Below are positions 9,004 to 17,654 of a stretch of DNA of 64,000 bases, one piece after another (the first letter of the stretch is position 1; each line of letters starts with the position of its first letter). Origin of the DNA: Microbacterium sp. ProA8 (GTDB lineage Bacteria > Actinomycetota > Actinomycetes > Actinomycetales > Microbacteriaceae); contig NZ_CP157000.1 of assembly GCF_039905635.1 (NCBI RefSeq), forward strand, positions 1,612,001 to 1,676,000, given 5' to 3'. Below the pieces are notes generated by a model. The model was given only the letters and a program-made list of their open reading frames with translations, was not told the DNA's origin and did not search any database. Both the position numbers and the translations under genes were made by a program.

Positions 9004-10455
9004 ATGGCTCTTTCGACCCGGACGACTTCGTTCACCCTTCCCGGCTTCAACTGGCGCCGCGGCAAGCAGGCATGGGACAAGCACACCTGGCTCTACCTGG
9101 CGGTGATCCTCGCGGTCGTGCTGGGCGCCGCCGTGGGGCTCATCTGGCCGGACGTCGGCGTCGCGCTCAAGCCGCTCGGCGAGGCGTTCGTGGGCCTCAT
9201 CAAGATGATGATCGCCCCGATCATCTTCTGCACGATCGTCGTGGGCGTCGGCTCGATCGCCAAAGCGGCGACCGTGGGGAAGATCGGCGGGCTGGCGCTG
9301 CTGTACTTCATGGTGATGTCGACGTTCGCGCTCGCCATCGGCCTCGTCGTCGGCAACCTGCTCCATCCGGGCGAGGGCCTCAACATGGCGAATTCGACCT
9401 ATGAGGCGACCGCGGAGGCCAAGACGACCCAGGAGTTCATCCTCGGGATCATCCCGACCACGTTCTTCTCGGCCTTCACCGGCGAGAGCGTGCTGCAGGT
9501 GCTCTTCATCGCCCTGCTCGTCGGCTTCGCGCTCCAGCAGATGGGCGAGAAGGGCCAGCCGATCATGAACGCGGTCAAGCACCTGCAGGCGCTGGTGTTC
9601 CGCATCCTCGGCATGATCCTGTGGCTCGCCCCGGTCGGTGCCTTCGGCGCCATCGCCGCGGTCGTCGGCAACACCGGGATCGCCGCGATCTGGGCGCTCG
9701 GCGCTCTCATGATCGCGTTCTACATCACCTGCCTCGTGTTCATCGTCGGCGTGCTCGGCACGCTCCTGTACGCCGTCACACGCGTCAACATCTTCAGCCT
9801 CGTGAAGTACCTGGCACGCGAGTACCTCCTGATCGTGGGCACGTCGTCGTCCGAGTCGGCGCTGCCGCGCCTGATCGCCAAGATGGAGCACCTCGGCGTC
9901 TCCAAGCCGGTTGTGGGCATCACTGTGCCGACCGGATATTCGTTCAACCTCGACGGGACGGCGATCTATCTCACGATGGCCTCGCTGTTCATCGCGAGCG
10001 GCATGGGCGCGCCGATGTCGATCGGCGAGCAGATCGGACTGCTGGTCTTCATGATCATCGCGTCGAAGGGCGCGGCGGGCGTCACCGGCGCCGGACTGGC
10101 CACGCTGGCCGGGGGCCTCCAGGCCTACCGCCCCGACCTCGTCAACGGCGTGGGGGTCATCGTGGGCATCGACCGCTTCATGTCCGAGGGCCGGGCGCTG
10201 ACGAACTTCACGGGCAATGCCGTCGCGACGTTGCTGATCGGATCGTGGACCAAGGAGTTCGACGCGGGGCGCGCCCGCCGGGTTCTCGCGGGCGACCTCC
10301 CGTTCGATGAGAACACGCTGTCGGGCACCGATCACGACGGCATGTCGGCGGCGCCCGATGCCGTCGGCGTCCAGGGACTCGAGGAGGCCGCCGTCGCCGA
10401 GGCCGACGCCAAGCAGCGGCGTGCGCGCGAGCGCGAGGCTCAGTTCACCGGCTGA
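9004..10455 (+). CDS. dctA: C4-dicarboxylate:cation symporter, DctA/DAACS family
   Basis: A 483-aa membrane transporter of the dicarboxylate/amino acid:cation symporter family. Seen: KMMIAPIIFCTIVVGVGSI in membrane segment 3, the serine-rich re-entrant loop VGTSSSESALPRL, the unwound NLDGTAIYLTM segment (NMDGT signature) with sodium/proton and substrate ligands, and GVGVIVGIDRFMSEGRALTNFTGNAVAT in segment 8. The Arg in DRFMSEGRALTN fits dicarboxylate substrates (Gln/Arg position of DctA) rather than neutral amino acids. ATG 9001 and ATG 9004 are both in frame; 9004 is preferred because AGGAGG (8993-8998) is then 5 nt away. Divergent from its likely controlling two-component system; the 180-bp gap would hold the operator. 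Confidence 0.92.
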   Translation: MALSTRTTSFTLPGFNWRRGKQAWDKHTWLYLAVILAVVLGAAVGLIWPDVGVALKPLGEAFVGLIKMMIAPIIFCTIVVGVGSIAKAATVGKIGGLALLYFMVMSTFALAIGLVVGNLLHPGEGLNMANSTYEATAEAKTTQEFILGIIPTTFFSAFTGESVLQVLFIALLVGFALQQMGEKGQPIMNAVKHLQALVFRILGMILWLAPVGAFGAIAAVVGNTGIAAIWALGALMIAFYITCLVFIVGVLGTLLYAVTRVNIFSLVKYLAREYLLIVGTSSSESALPRLIAKMEHLGVSKPVVGITVPTGYSFNLDGTAIYLTMASLFIASGMGAPMSIGEQIGLLVFMIIASKGAAGVTGAGLATLAGGLQAYRPDLVNGVGVIVGIDRFMSEGRALTNFTGNAVATLLIGSWTKEFDAGRARRVLAGDLPFDENTLSGTDHDGMSAAPDAVGVQGLEEAAVAEADAKQRRAREREAQFTG

Positions 10456-10462
10456 CCGGCCA

Positions 10463-10500
10463 CGTCTGCGTCCCGTCGCCCCGGCGTCGGGGCGCAGACG
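10463..10500 (+). terminator. Hairpin downstream of dctA
   Basis: CGTCTGCG (10463-10470) pairs with CGCAGACG (10493-10500); flanking T-CCCG and CGGG-G extend the stem to about 13 bp with one wobble. It lies 7 nt after the dctA stop. No T-run. Confidence 0.6.
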
Positions 10501-10514
10501 CGTCGGCGGCGGGG

Positions 10515-10588
10515 TAGGATGGGGGTGATAGGCGAACTCTCATTCGTCTCGCCCCGGCTGTGTGGTAACGGTCGGGGCTTCCTTTTTG
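10515..10588 (+). ncRNA. Candidate short transcript ending at an intrinsic terminator
   Basis: TAGGAT at 10515-10520 is a good -10 box in this genome. About 30 nt downstream GCCCCG (10551-10556) pairs with CGGGGC (10573-10578) followed by TTCCTTTTTG, the best intrinsic terminator in this part of the window. No reading frame fits between them. The unit would give an RNA of roughly 60 nt. Not assignable to a known family; it could also just be a stranded terminator. Confidence 0.35.
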
Positions 10589-10685
10589 CCCTCGCACTGT
10601 GCGAGCGCGTCGCCGACAACGTGGACGTCGTCATGCCCGGCCATGGCCCAGTGGACAGGGAAGAAGAACGCGGGCAGGCCGGCGC

Positions 10686-10871
10686 TTACGCGTCGGTGTC
10701 GATCTCGCCGGACTCGATCGCCGACTCCCGCTCCTCGAGATCGAGCTCGTCGACCTGCTCCTCGACGGACTCCATCGGATCGAGCGTCGCGGGAGGCAGC
10801 TCGAACTCGGCGTCGTCGTCGAGCGGGACGTCGCGGTCGTCGTCGGGGATCCGCTCACGGAAGTCGCTCAT
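10686..10871 (-). CDS. Small acidic protein of unknown function
   Basis: 61 aa, about 40% Asp/Glu, no membrane segment, no cysteine: MSDFRERIPDDDRDV... ELPPATLDPMESVEEQVDEL. Not recognised as a domain. It lies 15 nt downstream of a DUF5302 gene on the same strand and has AAGG 6 nt before the ATG, so it is likely the second gene of a two-gene unit. Codon third positions are G/C-rich in keeping with a real gene. Confidence 0.6.
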   Translation of the reverse strand: MSDFRERIPDDDRDVPLDDDAEFELPPATLDPMESVEEQVDELDLEERESAIESGEIDTDA

Positions 10872-10886
10872 GGTCGCCTTCGACCG

Positions 10887-11069
10887 TCAGCCGCTCTTGC
10901 GGCGGAACTCGCGCTTCGTCACGGCCCCGTGGGTCCCGTGGATCGAGGAGTCGCCGTCGAGGTGCGATTCTCCTTCGCGGTGCTGCGCGTTCTTCTTGTC
11001 GAGTGCTTCCTTGAACTTGCGCTTCATCTCATCGGACGCCGCGCCCGCCGGCTTCTCGTCGGTGCTCAT
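10887..11069 (-). CDS. DUF5302 family small protein
   Basis: 60 aa: MSTDEKPAGAASDEMKRKFKEALDKKNAQHREG..., matching the actinobacterial DUF5302 pattern EMKRKFKEALDKKNAQ. Highly charged, Lys/Glu-rich and probably helical; function unknown. Start ATG 11069 follows GGGAG. The open frame extends further upstream but without a ribosome site. Divergent from pnp. Confidence 0.75.
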   Translation of the reverse strand: MSTDEKPAGAASDEMKRKFKEALDKKNAQHREGESHLDGDSSIHGTHGAVTKREFRRKSG

Positions 11070-11155
11070 GACTCCCACCCTACGCACGCCCGACGACGAT
11101 GTCATGCGGTGGTTCCCGGTGGTGCCACCGGCAGTGGGGCCGGGAGGGGCACCAC

Positions 11156-11164
11156 TGATAGGAT
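11156..11164 (+). promoter_or_regulatory. Extended -10 promoter for pnp
   Basis: TGATAGGAT (11156-11164) is an extended -10 element (TGn plus TAGGAT). No good -35 is seen. Transcription from about 11171 would give a 5' leader of about 235 nt before the TTG start of pnp, which fits the structured leader below. The rest of the gene-free stretch 11070-11404 shows no other gene. Confidence 0.45.
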
Positions 11165-11289
11165 CGGACAGGCTGCCCTCGGGCATCCGCTCAATTCAAC
11201 ATGAGCTCACGGAGCAGGCCGGCAGCTAGCTGGTCCCCTGTGGTGGTCTCCTCGTCGCGTCGGCGCCGGGTGGATTTCTACTGGTGGCC

Positions 11290-11400
11290 AGTGCTGGCGC
11301 GAATCGCGGCACAGCCGCGCGCCGAGATCTGCCTGTTCCTGCTCCTTCGCACAAGCTCGTGCGCGAAACGCGCGTGCGAGCCTAAACAAAGAAGGAGAGA
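11290..11400 (+). ncRNA. Structured pnp leader, probable actino-pnp RNA motif
   Basis: Two hairpins lie directly before pnp. The first is CGCGGC-ACA-GCCGCG (11305-11319), embedded in a larger GGCGCG/CGCGCC alternative pairing. The second is GCTCGTGCGCG (11355-11365) with CGCGTGCGAGC (11371-11381), 11 bp including two G-U pairs around a 5-nt loop. The actino-pnp motif is a known actinobacterial cis element at this position, thought to mediate RNase III/PNPase autoregulation. The assignment rests on position and hairpins; no covariance model could be run. Confidence 0.5.
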
Positions 11401-11404
11401 CCTC

Positions 11405-13696
11405 TTGGAAGGTCCTGAAATCACCGCCGCTGAAGCCGTTCTCGACAACGGCCGCTTCGGCACCCGCACCGTCCGGTTCGAGACCGGGCGACTCGCGCAG
11501 CAGGCACAGGGTGCCGTCGCCGCGTACCTCGATGAGGAGACGATGCTCCTCTCGGCCACCAGCGCCGGCAAGCACCCGCGCGAAGGCTTCGACTTCTTCC
11601 CGCTGACCGTCGACGTCGAAGAGCGCTCGTACGCCGCCGGCAAGATCCCCGGCTCGTTCTTCCGTCGCGAAGGTCGTCCCTCGACCGAGGCGATCCTCGT
11701 CTGCCGTCTCATCGACCGCCCGCTGCGTCCGTCGTTCGTCGACGGCCTCCGCAACGAGGTGCAGATCGTCGTGACCGTGCTCTCGATCGCACCCGGCGAG
11801 TTCTACGACGCGCTCGCGATCAACGCGGCCTCGCTGTCGACGCAGATCTCGGGTCTGCCGTTCTCCGGCCCGATCGCCGGTGTGCGCCTCGCGCTGATCC
11901 CCGGCCACGGTGACAACGCCGATCAGTGGATCGCGTTCCCGACCGTCTCGCAGCTCGAGGAGGCCGTCTTCGACCTCATCGTCGCCGGTCGCGTCATCAC
12001 CGACGCCGACGGCAACGAGGATGTCGCGATCATGATGGTCGAGGCCGAGGCCACCGAGGGTTCGTGGAACCTCATCAAGGCCGGCGCCGTCAAGCCGAAC
12101 GAGCAGGTCGTGGCCGAAGGCCTCGAGGCCTCGAAGCCCTTCATCAAGCAGCTCGTGGCCGCGCAGAACGTCGTCGCGAACACCGCGGCGAAGGAGATCA
12201 AGGAATTCCCGGTCTTCCTGCCGTACAGCCAGCAGACCTACGACTTCGTCGCCCACCGCGCCTACGACAAGCTCGTCCCGATCTACCAGATCGCCGACAA
12301 GCAGGACCGTCAGAACGCCGACGACGAGCTGAAGGATGCCGTCAAGGCAGAGCTGCTCGCCGCCGTCGAGTCGGGTGAGCTGCCGTCCGTCGCGACGCTC
12401 GAGTTCTCGGCCGCGTACAAGTCGGTCACCAAGACGATCGTCCGCGGTCGGATCCTCGCCGAGGGCGTCCGCATGGACGGCCGCGGCCTGGCCGACATCC
12501 GTCCGCTCGACGCCGAGGTGCAGGTCATCCCGCGCGTCCACGGCTCGGCGATCTTCCAGCGCGGCGAGACCCAGATCCTGGGTGTCACCACGCTGAACAT
12601 GCTCAAGATGGAGCAGCAGATCGACTCGCTGTCGCCGGTCACGCACAAGCGCTACATGCACCACTACAACTTCCCGCCCTACTCGACCGGTGAGACCGGC
12701 CGTGTGGGTTCGCCGAAGCGTCGCGAGATCGGGCACGGCTTCCTCGCCGAGCGCGCGCTCGTGCCGGTGCTGCCCAGCCGCGAGGAGTTCCCCTACGCGA
12801 TCCGTCAGGTGTCCGAGGCTCTCGGCTCCAACGGCTCGACGTCGATGGGCTCGGTCTGCGCGTCCACGCTGTCGCTGCTGAATGCGGGTGTGCCGCTGCG
12901 CGCCCCCGTCGCCGGCATCGCGATGGGTCTCGTGTCGGACGAGGTGGACGGACAGACGCGCTACGCCGCACTGACCGACATCCTCGGCGCCGAGGACGCC
13001 CTCGGTGACATGGACTTCAAGGTCGCCGGCACGAGCGAGTTCGTCACCGCGATCCAGCTCGACACGAAGCTCGACGGCATCCCGTCGTCGGTGCTGACCG
13101 CCGCGCTGCAGCAGGCTCGCGAGGCCCGCCTCACCATCCTCGGCGTGCTCAACGCGGCGATCGACGGTCCTGATGAGATGGCGCCCACCGCGCCCCGCGT
13201 CATCAGCGTCCAGATCCCCGTCGACAAGATCGGCGAGCTGATCGGCCCGAAGGGCAAGACGATCAACGCCATCCAGGACGAGACCGGCGCGCAGATCTCC
13301 ATCGAGGAGGACGGCACCGTCTACATCGGCGCGACCGACGGCCCGTCGGCCGAGGCCGCCCGCGCCCAGGTCAACGCGATCGCCAACCCCACCAACCCGG
13401 AGGTCGGCGAGCAGTTCCTCGGAACGGTCGTGAAGATCGCGACGTTCGGCGCGTTCATCTCGCTCCTGCCCGGCAAGGACGGCCTGCTGCACGTCAGCGA
13501 GGTCCGCAAGCTCGCCGGCGGCAAGCGCGTCGAGAACGTCGAAGACGTGCTCGGCGTCGGTCAGAAGCTCCTCGTGAAGATCACGAAGATCGACGACCGC
13601 GGCAAGCTCTCGCTCGAGCCCGTGCTCGAAGAGGCTGCGGACCAGGAGGGTCGCGCCGCGGCCAGCGAGGGCCCGGAGGCTCCCGCCGAAGGCTGA
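11405..13696 (+). CDS. pnp: Polyribonucleotide nucleotidyltransferase (PNPase)
   Basis: A 763-aa PNPase, the phosphorolytic 3'-5' exoribonuclease of mRNA decay. Domains in order: first RNase PH domain (residues about 15-150, [20 protein letters not shown]), the alpha-helical linker, second RNase PH domain (about 320-560, [17 protein letters not shown] and [14 protein letters not shown]), KH domain ([17 protein letters not shown]) and S1 domain ([21 protein letters not shown]). The start is TTG 11405: AAGGAG (11392-11397) is 7 nt away and the protein then begins [19 protein letters not shown] as in relatives. The usual upstream neighbour rpsO is not here; a long structured leader precedes it instead. 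Confidence 0.97.
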   Translation: MEGPEITAAEAVLDNGRFGTRTVRFETGRLAQQAQGAVAAYLDEETMLLSATSAGKHPREGFDFFPLTVDVEERSYAAGKIPGSFFRREGRPSTEAILVCRLIDRPLRPSFVDGLRNEVQIVVTVLSIAPGEFYDALAINAASLSTQISGLPFSGPIAGVRLALIPGHGDNADQWIAFPTVSQLEEAVFDLIVAGRVITDADGNEDVAIMMVEAEATEGSWNLIKAGAVKPNEQVVAEGLEASKPFIKQLVAAQNVVANTAAKEIKEFPVFLPYSQQTYDFVAHRAYDKLVPIYQIADKQDRQNADDELKDAVKAELLAAVESGELPSVATLEFSAAYKSVTKTIVRGRILAEGVRMDGRGLADIRPLDAEVQVIPRVHGSAIFQRGETQILGVTTLNMLKMEQQIDSLSPVTHKRYMHHYNFPPYSTGETGRVGSPKRREIGHGFLAERALVPVLPSREEFPYAIRQVSEALGSNGSTSMGSVCASTLSLLNAGVPLRAPVAGIAMGLVSDEVDGQTRYAALTDILGAEDALGDMDFKVAGTSEFVTAIQLDTKLDGIPSSVLTAALQQAREARLTILGVLNAAIDGPDEMAPTAPRVISVQIPVDKIGELIGPKGKTINAIQDETGAQISIEEDGTVYIGATDGPSAEAARAQVNAIANPTNPEVGEQFLGTVVKIATFGAFISLLPGKDGLLHVSEVRKLAGGKRVENVEDVLGVGQKLLVKITKIDDRGKLSLEPVLEEAADQEGRAAASEGPEAPAEG

Positions 13697-13764
13697 AAGT
13701 TCCCGCCCCACGGCTCTTCCGCCGGCTGAATCCGTTCAGCAAGGTCGAGACCGAAGGCTCACGG

Positions 13765-13793
13765 ATGCCCGCCCCTCACCGAGGGGCGGGCAT
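13765..13793 (+). terminator. Strong hairpin terminator after pnp
   Basis: ATGCCCGCCCCTC (13765-13777) pairs perfectly with GAGGGGCGGGCAT (13781-13793), a 13-bp stem with a 3-nt loop, 70 nt after the pnp stop. Only a short T stretch follows (TCGTCGT). Confidence 0.7.
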
Positions 13794-13822
13794 TCGTCGT
13801 CCGGTCGGCGAAACGCCCCGAC

Positions 13823-13844
13823 TTGTCCCCCGAATGGGGGACAA
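13823..13844. repeat. Perfect palindrome with GAAT loop, possible operator
   Basis: TTGTCCCCC and GGGGGACAA flank GAAT. It lies in the 313-nt gene-free stretch between pnp and the aldo/keto reductase. An unusually AT-rich patch follows (13870-13895, containing TTATGTAATGTTTATC), and TAGCCT (13935-13940) is a possible -10 box. The palindrome could be a regulator site for the downstream gene or a bidirectional hairpin. No regulator can be named. Confidence 0.45.
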
Positions 13845-14009
13845 AACCGCGAGGTTCAGCGGTTCGTGATCAAAGCGTTATGTAATGTTTATCGACAGTT
13901 CGCCTCAGTGACCGGAGTGCTGTCCGGACTGTCCTAGCCTGTGAGTACGCGCCGGGGGGCGCGTGGACAGTGATCACGAAGCCCCGCGGGGAATCGTGGG
14001 GGGTGGCAC

Positions 14010-15065
14010 ATGGCGTACTTCGGCGTTGACTCGACGCTCCCGCCGGCGAGCCCCGATGCCGCCGTCGCCGCGCCCCAGGCTCCCACGGTGCCGGGCCAGC
14101 ACCCGTCTGCGCCGATCCCGGTGCAGGGTCCCGCCGTCGGCAGCAGCATCCGTGTCGCGCTCGGCGAGAGCGGGGCCGACGTGTTCCCGCTGATCCTCGG
14201 CGGCGCCGAGTTCGGGTGGAACGTCGACCTCGAGTCGAGCCACGCGATCCTCGATGCCTACGCCGAACTGGGCGGCAACGCCGTTCACACCGCCGACAGC
14301 TACTCGAGCGGCCGGAGCGAGCACATCATCGGCCAGTGGCTGCAGTCGCGCGGGCTGCGCGACGACATCGTGCTCGCGGTGCGAGTGGGCGGCCACGCCG
14401 ACAATCCCGGCCTCGGTCCGGTCAATCTCGTGCGCGCGGTCGAGGCGTCGCTGACACGGCTGCACACTGACCGGATCGACGTGCTCTACCTCGACGCGAC
14501 GACAGACCCGGGCTCATCGCTCGAAGACACCCTGGCCACCGCCGAGTGGCTCGTGGGGGCCGGCAAGGTCCGAGCGATCGGCGTGATCGGCTACAGCGCC
14601 GCGCAGCTGGTCGAGGCGCGGATCTTCGCGTCGGCGGGCTATCCGCGCATCACCGTGCTCGACGTCCCCTTCAACGTGCTGCGCCGGCATGAGTTCGACG
14701 CCGACCTGCGCCTCGTCGCGGGTGCGCAGGGGATGGCGGTGACGCCGTCGCATGCGCTCGAGCACGGGTTCCTCGCGGGCCGGCAGCGTTCCCGGCTCCG
14801 CGGCGCCCTGTCGGTGCGCGGCGCCCAGCTGGCGGCGAATCTCAACCGTCGCGGCAACCGCACGCTGCGCGCGCTCGACGCCGTCGGCGCCGAGCTCGGC
14901 GTGCCCGACGCGGCCGTCGCCCTGGCATGGCTGCTCGCGCAGAAGCTCGTCGTCGCACCGATCGTGAACGCGTACGCTCCGCAGCACGTCGAAGAGCTCG
15001 TGCAGGGTGTCGGGGTTCGCCTCAGCCGCAGTCAGCTGTCCGACATCGCTCGCGCATCGGAATAG
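14010..15065 (+). CDS. Aldo/keto reductase-like protein with altered catalytic tetrad
   Basis: 351 aa. After a Pro/Ala-rich, poorly conserved 45-residue N-terminus comes an AKR-type barrel: LILGGAEFGW, HTADSYSSGRSEHIIGQWL (keeps the catalytic Asp and Tyr of the usual D-x-x-Y-G-x-G-x-SE motif), then DDIVLAVRVGG where the family has ATKVG, and IDVLYLDATTD where it has DLYQIHWPD. The catalytic Lys is thus Arg and the His is Ala. GKVRAIGVIGY and the C-terminal cofactor region look normal. It may still bind NADP(H), but ordinary carbonyl reduction is doubtful. Start ATG 14010; ribosome site is a weak GGGGTGG. Confidence 0.82.
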   Translation: MAYFGVDSTLPPASPDAAVAAPQAPTVPGQHPSAPIPVQGPAVGSSIRVALGESGADVFPLILGGAEFGWNVDLESSHAILDAYAELGGNAVHTADSYSSGRSEHIIGQWLQSRGLRDDIVLAVRVGGHADNPGLGPVNLVRAVEASLTRLHTDRIDVLYLDATTDPGSSLEDTLATAEWLVGAGKVRAIGVIGYSAAQLVEARIFASAGYPRITVLDVPFNVLRRHEFDADLRLVAGAQGMAVTPSHALEHGFLAGRQRSRLRGALSVRGAQLAANLNRRGNRTLRALDAVGAELGVPDAAVALAWLLAQKLVVAPIVNAYAPQHVEELVQGVGVRLSRSQLSDIARASE

Positions 15066-15191
15066 GACCCCGGCGCACGCACCTCGGCCGACGCGCCCGT
15101 CCACCACAGCTCATGGGCGGCGGCGACGCGGTGTCGTAGTGTGGAGGAGGTGCCTTTCCCCCGGGCACGTGACCCCGACGGAGTGAGCTGC

Positions 15192-15794
15192 GTGACGCAC
15201 TACATCTATCTCGTGCGGCACGGCGAACATCAGGACGCGCAGCACGGACTGGTCGACGGACCGCTGTCGCCGCGCGGACGCCGGCAGGCGGCCCTGCTCG
15301 CCGACCGGCTGTCGGGAGTGCCGTTCGACGCGGTGTGGCACTCGCCGCTCGAGCGGGCGAGCCAGACCGCACGCGCCGTCGCCGAGCGGATGCCGTCACT
15401 CTCGCCTGAGCCGTCGGCGCTGCTCTTCGACTGCGTGCCCACCGGCATGACCGACGCGACCCCGGCGGCTTTCGAGCCGTTCTTCGGCTCGGTGACGGAG
15501 GCCGAGGTCGAGGCCGGTCGAGCGCAGATGTCGGATGCGACGAGCGAGTTCCTCGCGCGAAAGCGCGGCGACGTGCACGAGCTGCTCATCACCCACAACT
15601 TCGTGATCGCGTGGTTCGTGCGAGAGGTGCTGCAGGCTCCGGAGTGGCGCTGGATGACGCTGAACCAGGCGCACTGCGGCCTGAGCGTGATCGCCCAGAA
15701 GCAGGGCCGACCGTGGACGCTGCTGTCCCACAACGACATGGGCCATCTGCCGGTCGAACTGCGCACCGGCCTCCCTGAGGTCTACCCGGTCTGA
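15192..15794 (+). CDS. Histidine phosphatase family protein
   Basis: A 200-aa protein of the phosphoglycerate mutase-like histidine phosphatase superfamily. YLVRHGEHQD holds the phospho-accepting RHG near the N-terminus, SPLERASQTARAVAERM the second Arg, and LLITHNFVIAWFV the second catalytic His. Substrate unknown; the family includes phosphoprotein and small-metabolite phosphatases. GTG 15192 is chosen because GGAG (15180-15183) lies 8 nt upstream; GTG 15183 and GTG 15141 are in-frame alternatives. It is the last host gene before the integrative element. Confidence 0.85.
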   Translation: MTHYIYLVRHGEHQDAQHGLVDGPLSPRGRRQAALLADRLSGVPFDAVWHSPLERASQTARAVAERMPSLSPEPSALLFDCVPTGMTDATPAAFEPFFGSVTEAEVEAGRAQMSDATSEFLARKRGDVHELLITHNFVIAWFVREVLQAPEWRWMTLNQAHCGLSVIAQKQGRPWTLLSHNDMGHLPVELRTGLPEVYPV

Positions 15795-15807
15795 CGCGCG
15801 CGGTGGC

Positions 15808-15840
15808 TCAGAGCGCCTTGCCGTACCAGCGGGAGGCGTT
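15808..15840 (-). pseudogene. Stranded original 3' end of the GNAT acetyltransferase gene
   Basis: Read on the minus strand, 15840 to 15808 encodes NASRWYGKAL followed by TGA. The GNAT gene at 22021-22494 ends PYNDNPNASVWLRKVLA. Joining its host part PYNDNPNAS to RWYGKAL restores the ending expected for this acetyltransferase type (a ...NPNA-x-RW-x-x-K-L pattern). These 10 codons are therefore the displaced original C-terminus, separated from the rest of the gene by the 6.2-kb element. Confidence 0.85.
15836..15840. other. attL core
   Basis: GCGTT is shared with 22052-22056; with flanks the match is GANGCGTT. Host sequence lies to the left (stranded GNAT tail), element sequence to the right, and the integrase starts 24 nt away. 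Short cores with a central dinucleotide are usual for serine integrases. Confidence 0.7.
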
Positions 15841-15863
15841 CGCATCTGTTAGATTCCGTACCC

Positions 15864-17255
15864 ATGGGGACACATGAGGTTCGAGCGGCGCTGTATCTGC
15901 GCATCTCGAAAGACGATGCGCAGACAGGACTAGCGGTCGAGCGTCAGCGCGAGGAATGTATGCGGGTCATCGAGCGCGAGGGATTCGAGCTTGTCGAGAC
16001 GTACGCGGACAACGGAGTATCGGCGTACTCGCGGAACGTGAAGAGGCCAGCGTTCGACAGGATGACCGGGGACTACGAAGCGGGCAGGTTCGATGTCGTC
16101 GTGTGTTGGGACATGGACAGGTTTAGCCGTCAGCCGATCCAGCTTGAGCACTGGATCGAGCTAGGGGAGACGCGCGGACTGCGCATCCTCACGCCGACTG
16201 AGACAACGGACCTAGGCACCGACAACGGACGCATGTTCGCCCGCATGAAGGCGACTATCGCCCGTGCAGAGGTTGAGCGGAAGAGCGCCCGTCAGAAAGC
16301 CCAGACCGCTCAAGCCAAAGCCAACGGCACATTCAGAGGCCGGATCGGCTACGACGATTCCGACGTGATCCGGCGCATCTTCGCCAGCCTGCTGGGCGGC
16401 ACAGGTCCCTATCAGATCGCGAAGACGCTCAACGCTGAAGGGCGAACCACAGTCCCCGGCAATCCGTGGTCAGGGCAGGCTGTGCGCCGCGTAGCGATGT
16501 CAGGGCGGCACCGGGGGAGCCTCATCCCAGAATCAGACTTCGACGCCGTACAGGCGATTCTGAAGCGTGGTCAGCGCGTCGGCGCGAAGGCTAAGGGACG
16601 GTACTCCGGGGTCGCGCGGTGCGTCACCTGCGATGCGGCGATGACGGCATCCGGGGATCGGTACGTCTGTTCGTGGGCGACAAATCATCCGGGGGAGCAC
16701 GGGCACATGACAGTGCCCCGGAAAGCTATGGATGCCGTCATCGATGCCGCGCTCACGGATGCTCTCGTGGGCGGTGCGTTCCTGCTGGATGAGGACCCCG
16801 CGAGCGCCAATCTGGCGAGCGTGCAGGCGCAACTAGCCCGCGTGATCCGTGACAAGGAAGAGACCACGGAGAACCGACGCAAGTACAACTTGCCGTGGTC
16901 GGCGGTCGCGCCGGACCTTGACCGGCTGGACCGGGAAGAGAAGAGACTGACCGCTCAGCGGGATCGGATTCTCGCCCAGTCCACGCACGCGGCGATCCTG
17001 GCGGGCATCGTGAGCGACACGCTCGGGGATGACGGCGTGCGACTGCTCACGATGCCGCCCAGTGAGGCGACGGGGACGATTCTCATGCGCGTGCACCTGC
17101 TGGACGCGGACAAGCGCCGAGACCTGGCGCGCGGCCTGCTGGATGTTCGTATCGTCGCCGGTCGGGGAGCGGAGCGCGTGAAGGCTAAGCGCCGGAAGGA
17201 AGCGAAGAGCGCCGACACGGTGACAACTACAGCCGGGCTTACGACACGCGGATAG
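15864..17255 (+). CDS. int: Large serine recombinase (site-specific integrase)
   Basis: 463 aa. N-terminal resolvase domain (residues 1-150): ALYLRISKDD with nucleophile Ser15, ERQREECMRVIE, WDMDRFSRQP with the catalytic Arg pair region, and the long E helix ending in AEVERKSARQKAQTAQ. Recombinase domain about 160-250 (GPYQIAKTLNAEGRTTVPG and WSGQAVRRV). Zinc ribbon at about 250-285 (RCVTCDAAM ... RYVCSWATN). A coiled-coil-rich C-terminal domain follows. The length is within the family range. By family knowledge it joins attP and attB; excision would need a directionality factor, not identified here. ATG 15864 has no clear ribosome site; TTAGAT lies shortly upstream and a leaderless or weakly translated start is possible. 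Confidence 0.95.
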   Translation: MGTHEVRAALYLRISKDDAQTGLAVERQREECMRVIEREGFELVETYADNGVSAYSRNVKRPAFDRMTGDYEAGRFDVVVCWDMDRFSRQPIQLEHWIELGETRGLRILTPTETTDLGTDNGRMFARMKATIARAEVERKSARQKAQTAQAKANGTFRGRIGYDDSDVIRRIFASLLGGTGPYQIAKTLNAEGRTTVPGNPWSGQAVRRVAMSGRHRGSLIPESDFDAVQAILKRGQRVGAKAKGRYSGVARCVTCDAAMTASGDRYVCSWATNHPGEHGHMTVPRKAMDAVIDAALTDALVGGAFLLDEDPASANLASVQAQLARVIRDKEETTENRRKYNLPWSAVAPDLDRLDREEKRLTAQRDRILAQSTHAAILAGIVSDTLGDDGVRLLTMPPSEATGTILMRVHLLDADKRRDLARGLLDVRIVAGRGAERVKAKRRKEAKSADTVTTTAGLTTRG

Positions 17256-17571
17256 CTGAGAGCTTGCCGCGAGAATTTTCCACAGCCCAAACCCAGAAAT
17301 TACTGCTCAGGGCAAAGAAATTGTCAGGAGCGATCACTTCGTGGCCATATGTGGACATCGGGGTTACACGGGCGTAGTTATCCACAGGCCTACCCACATG
17401 GTGCGACCCTGCAATGTCCGACAGGTCATCTATCGTCGTAATCGCAGGCATGAGAAAAGACCCCGGCTCACTGACAAGGGCGAAACACGGGGCCTATCTC
17501 AACTGAAGTCAGCCGTGACGGCTGGCGGGCGACCTTTGCCAACAGCGGTGCGCGCTGGCGGCAGGGCCACT

Positions 17572-17615
17572 GAACCCCCTGGGAGCGCCAACTCTCGGGG
17601 GGTTCTGTTTTGTTG
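17572..17615 (+). terminator. Intrinsic terminator after the integrase
   Basis: GAACCCCC (17572-17579) pairs with GGGGGTTC (17598-17605), followed by TGTTTTGTTG. The 300 nt between the integrase stop and this site hold no convincing gene; a 93-codon open frame there has no recognisable features. Confidence 0.75.
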
Positions 17616-17654
17616 TGCGTGATCCGCTGTGGATCACGGTAACCCTAGGTTACG

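Noticed and set aside
15795..15863. tRNA gene as the integration site
   Set aside because: No tRNA cloverleaf or T-loop sequence is present; the att site is instead the 3' end of the GNAT gene.
17341..17622. 93-codon open frame after the integrase
   Set aside because: No domain, runs through the terminator hairpin at 17572-17615 and has no ribosome site.
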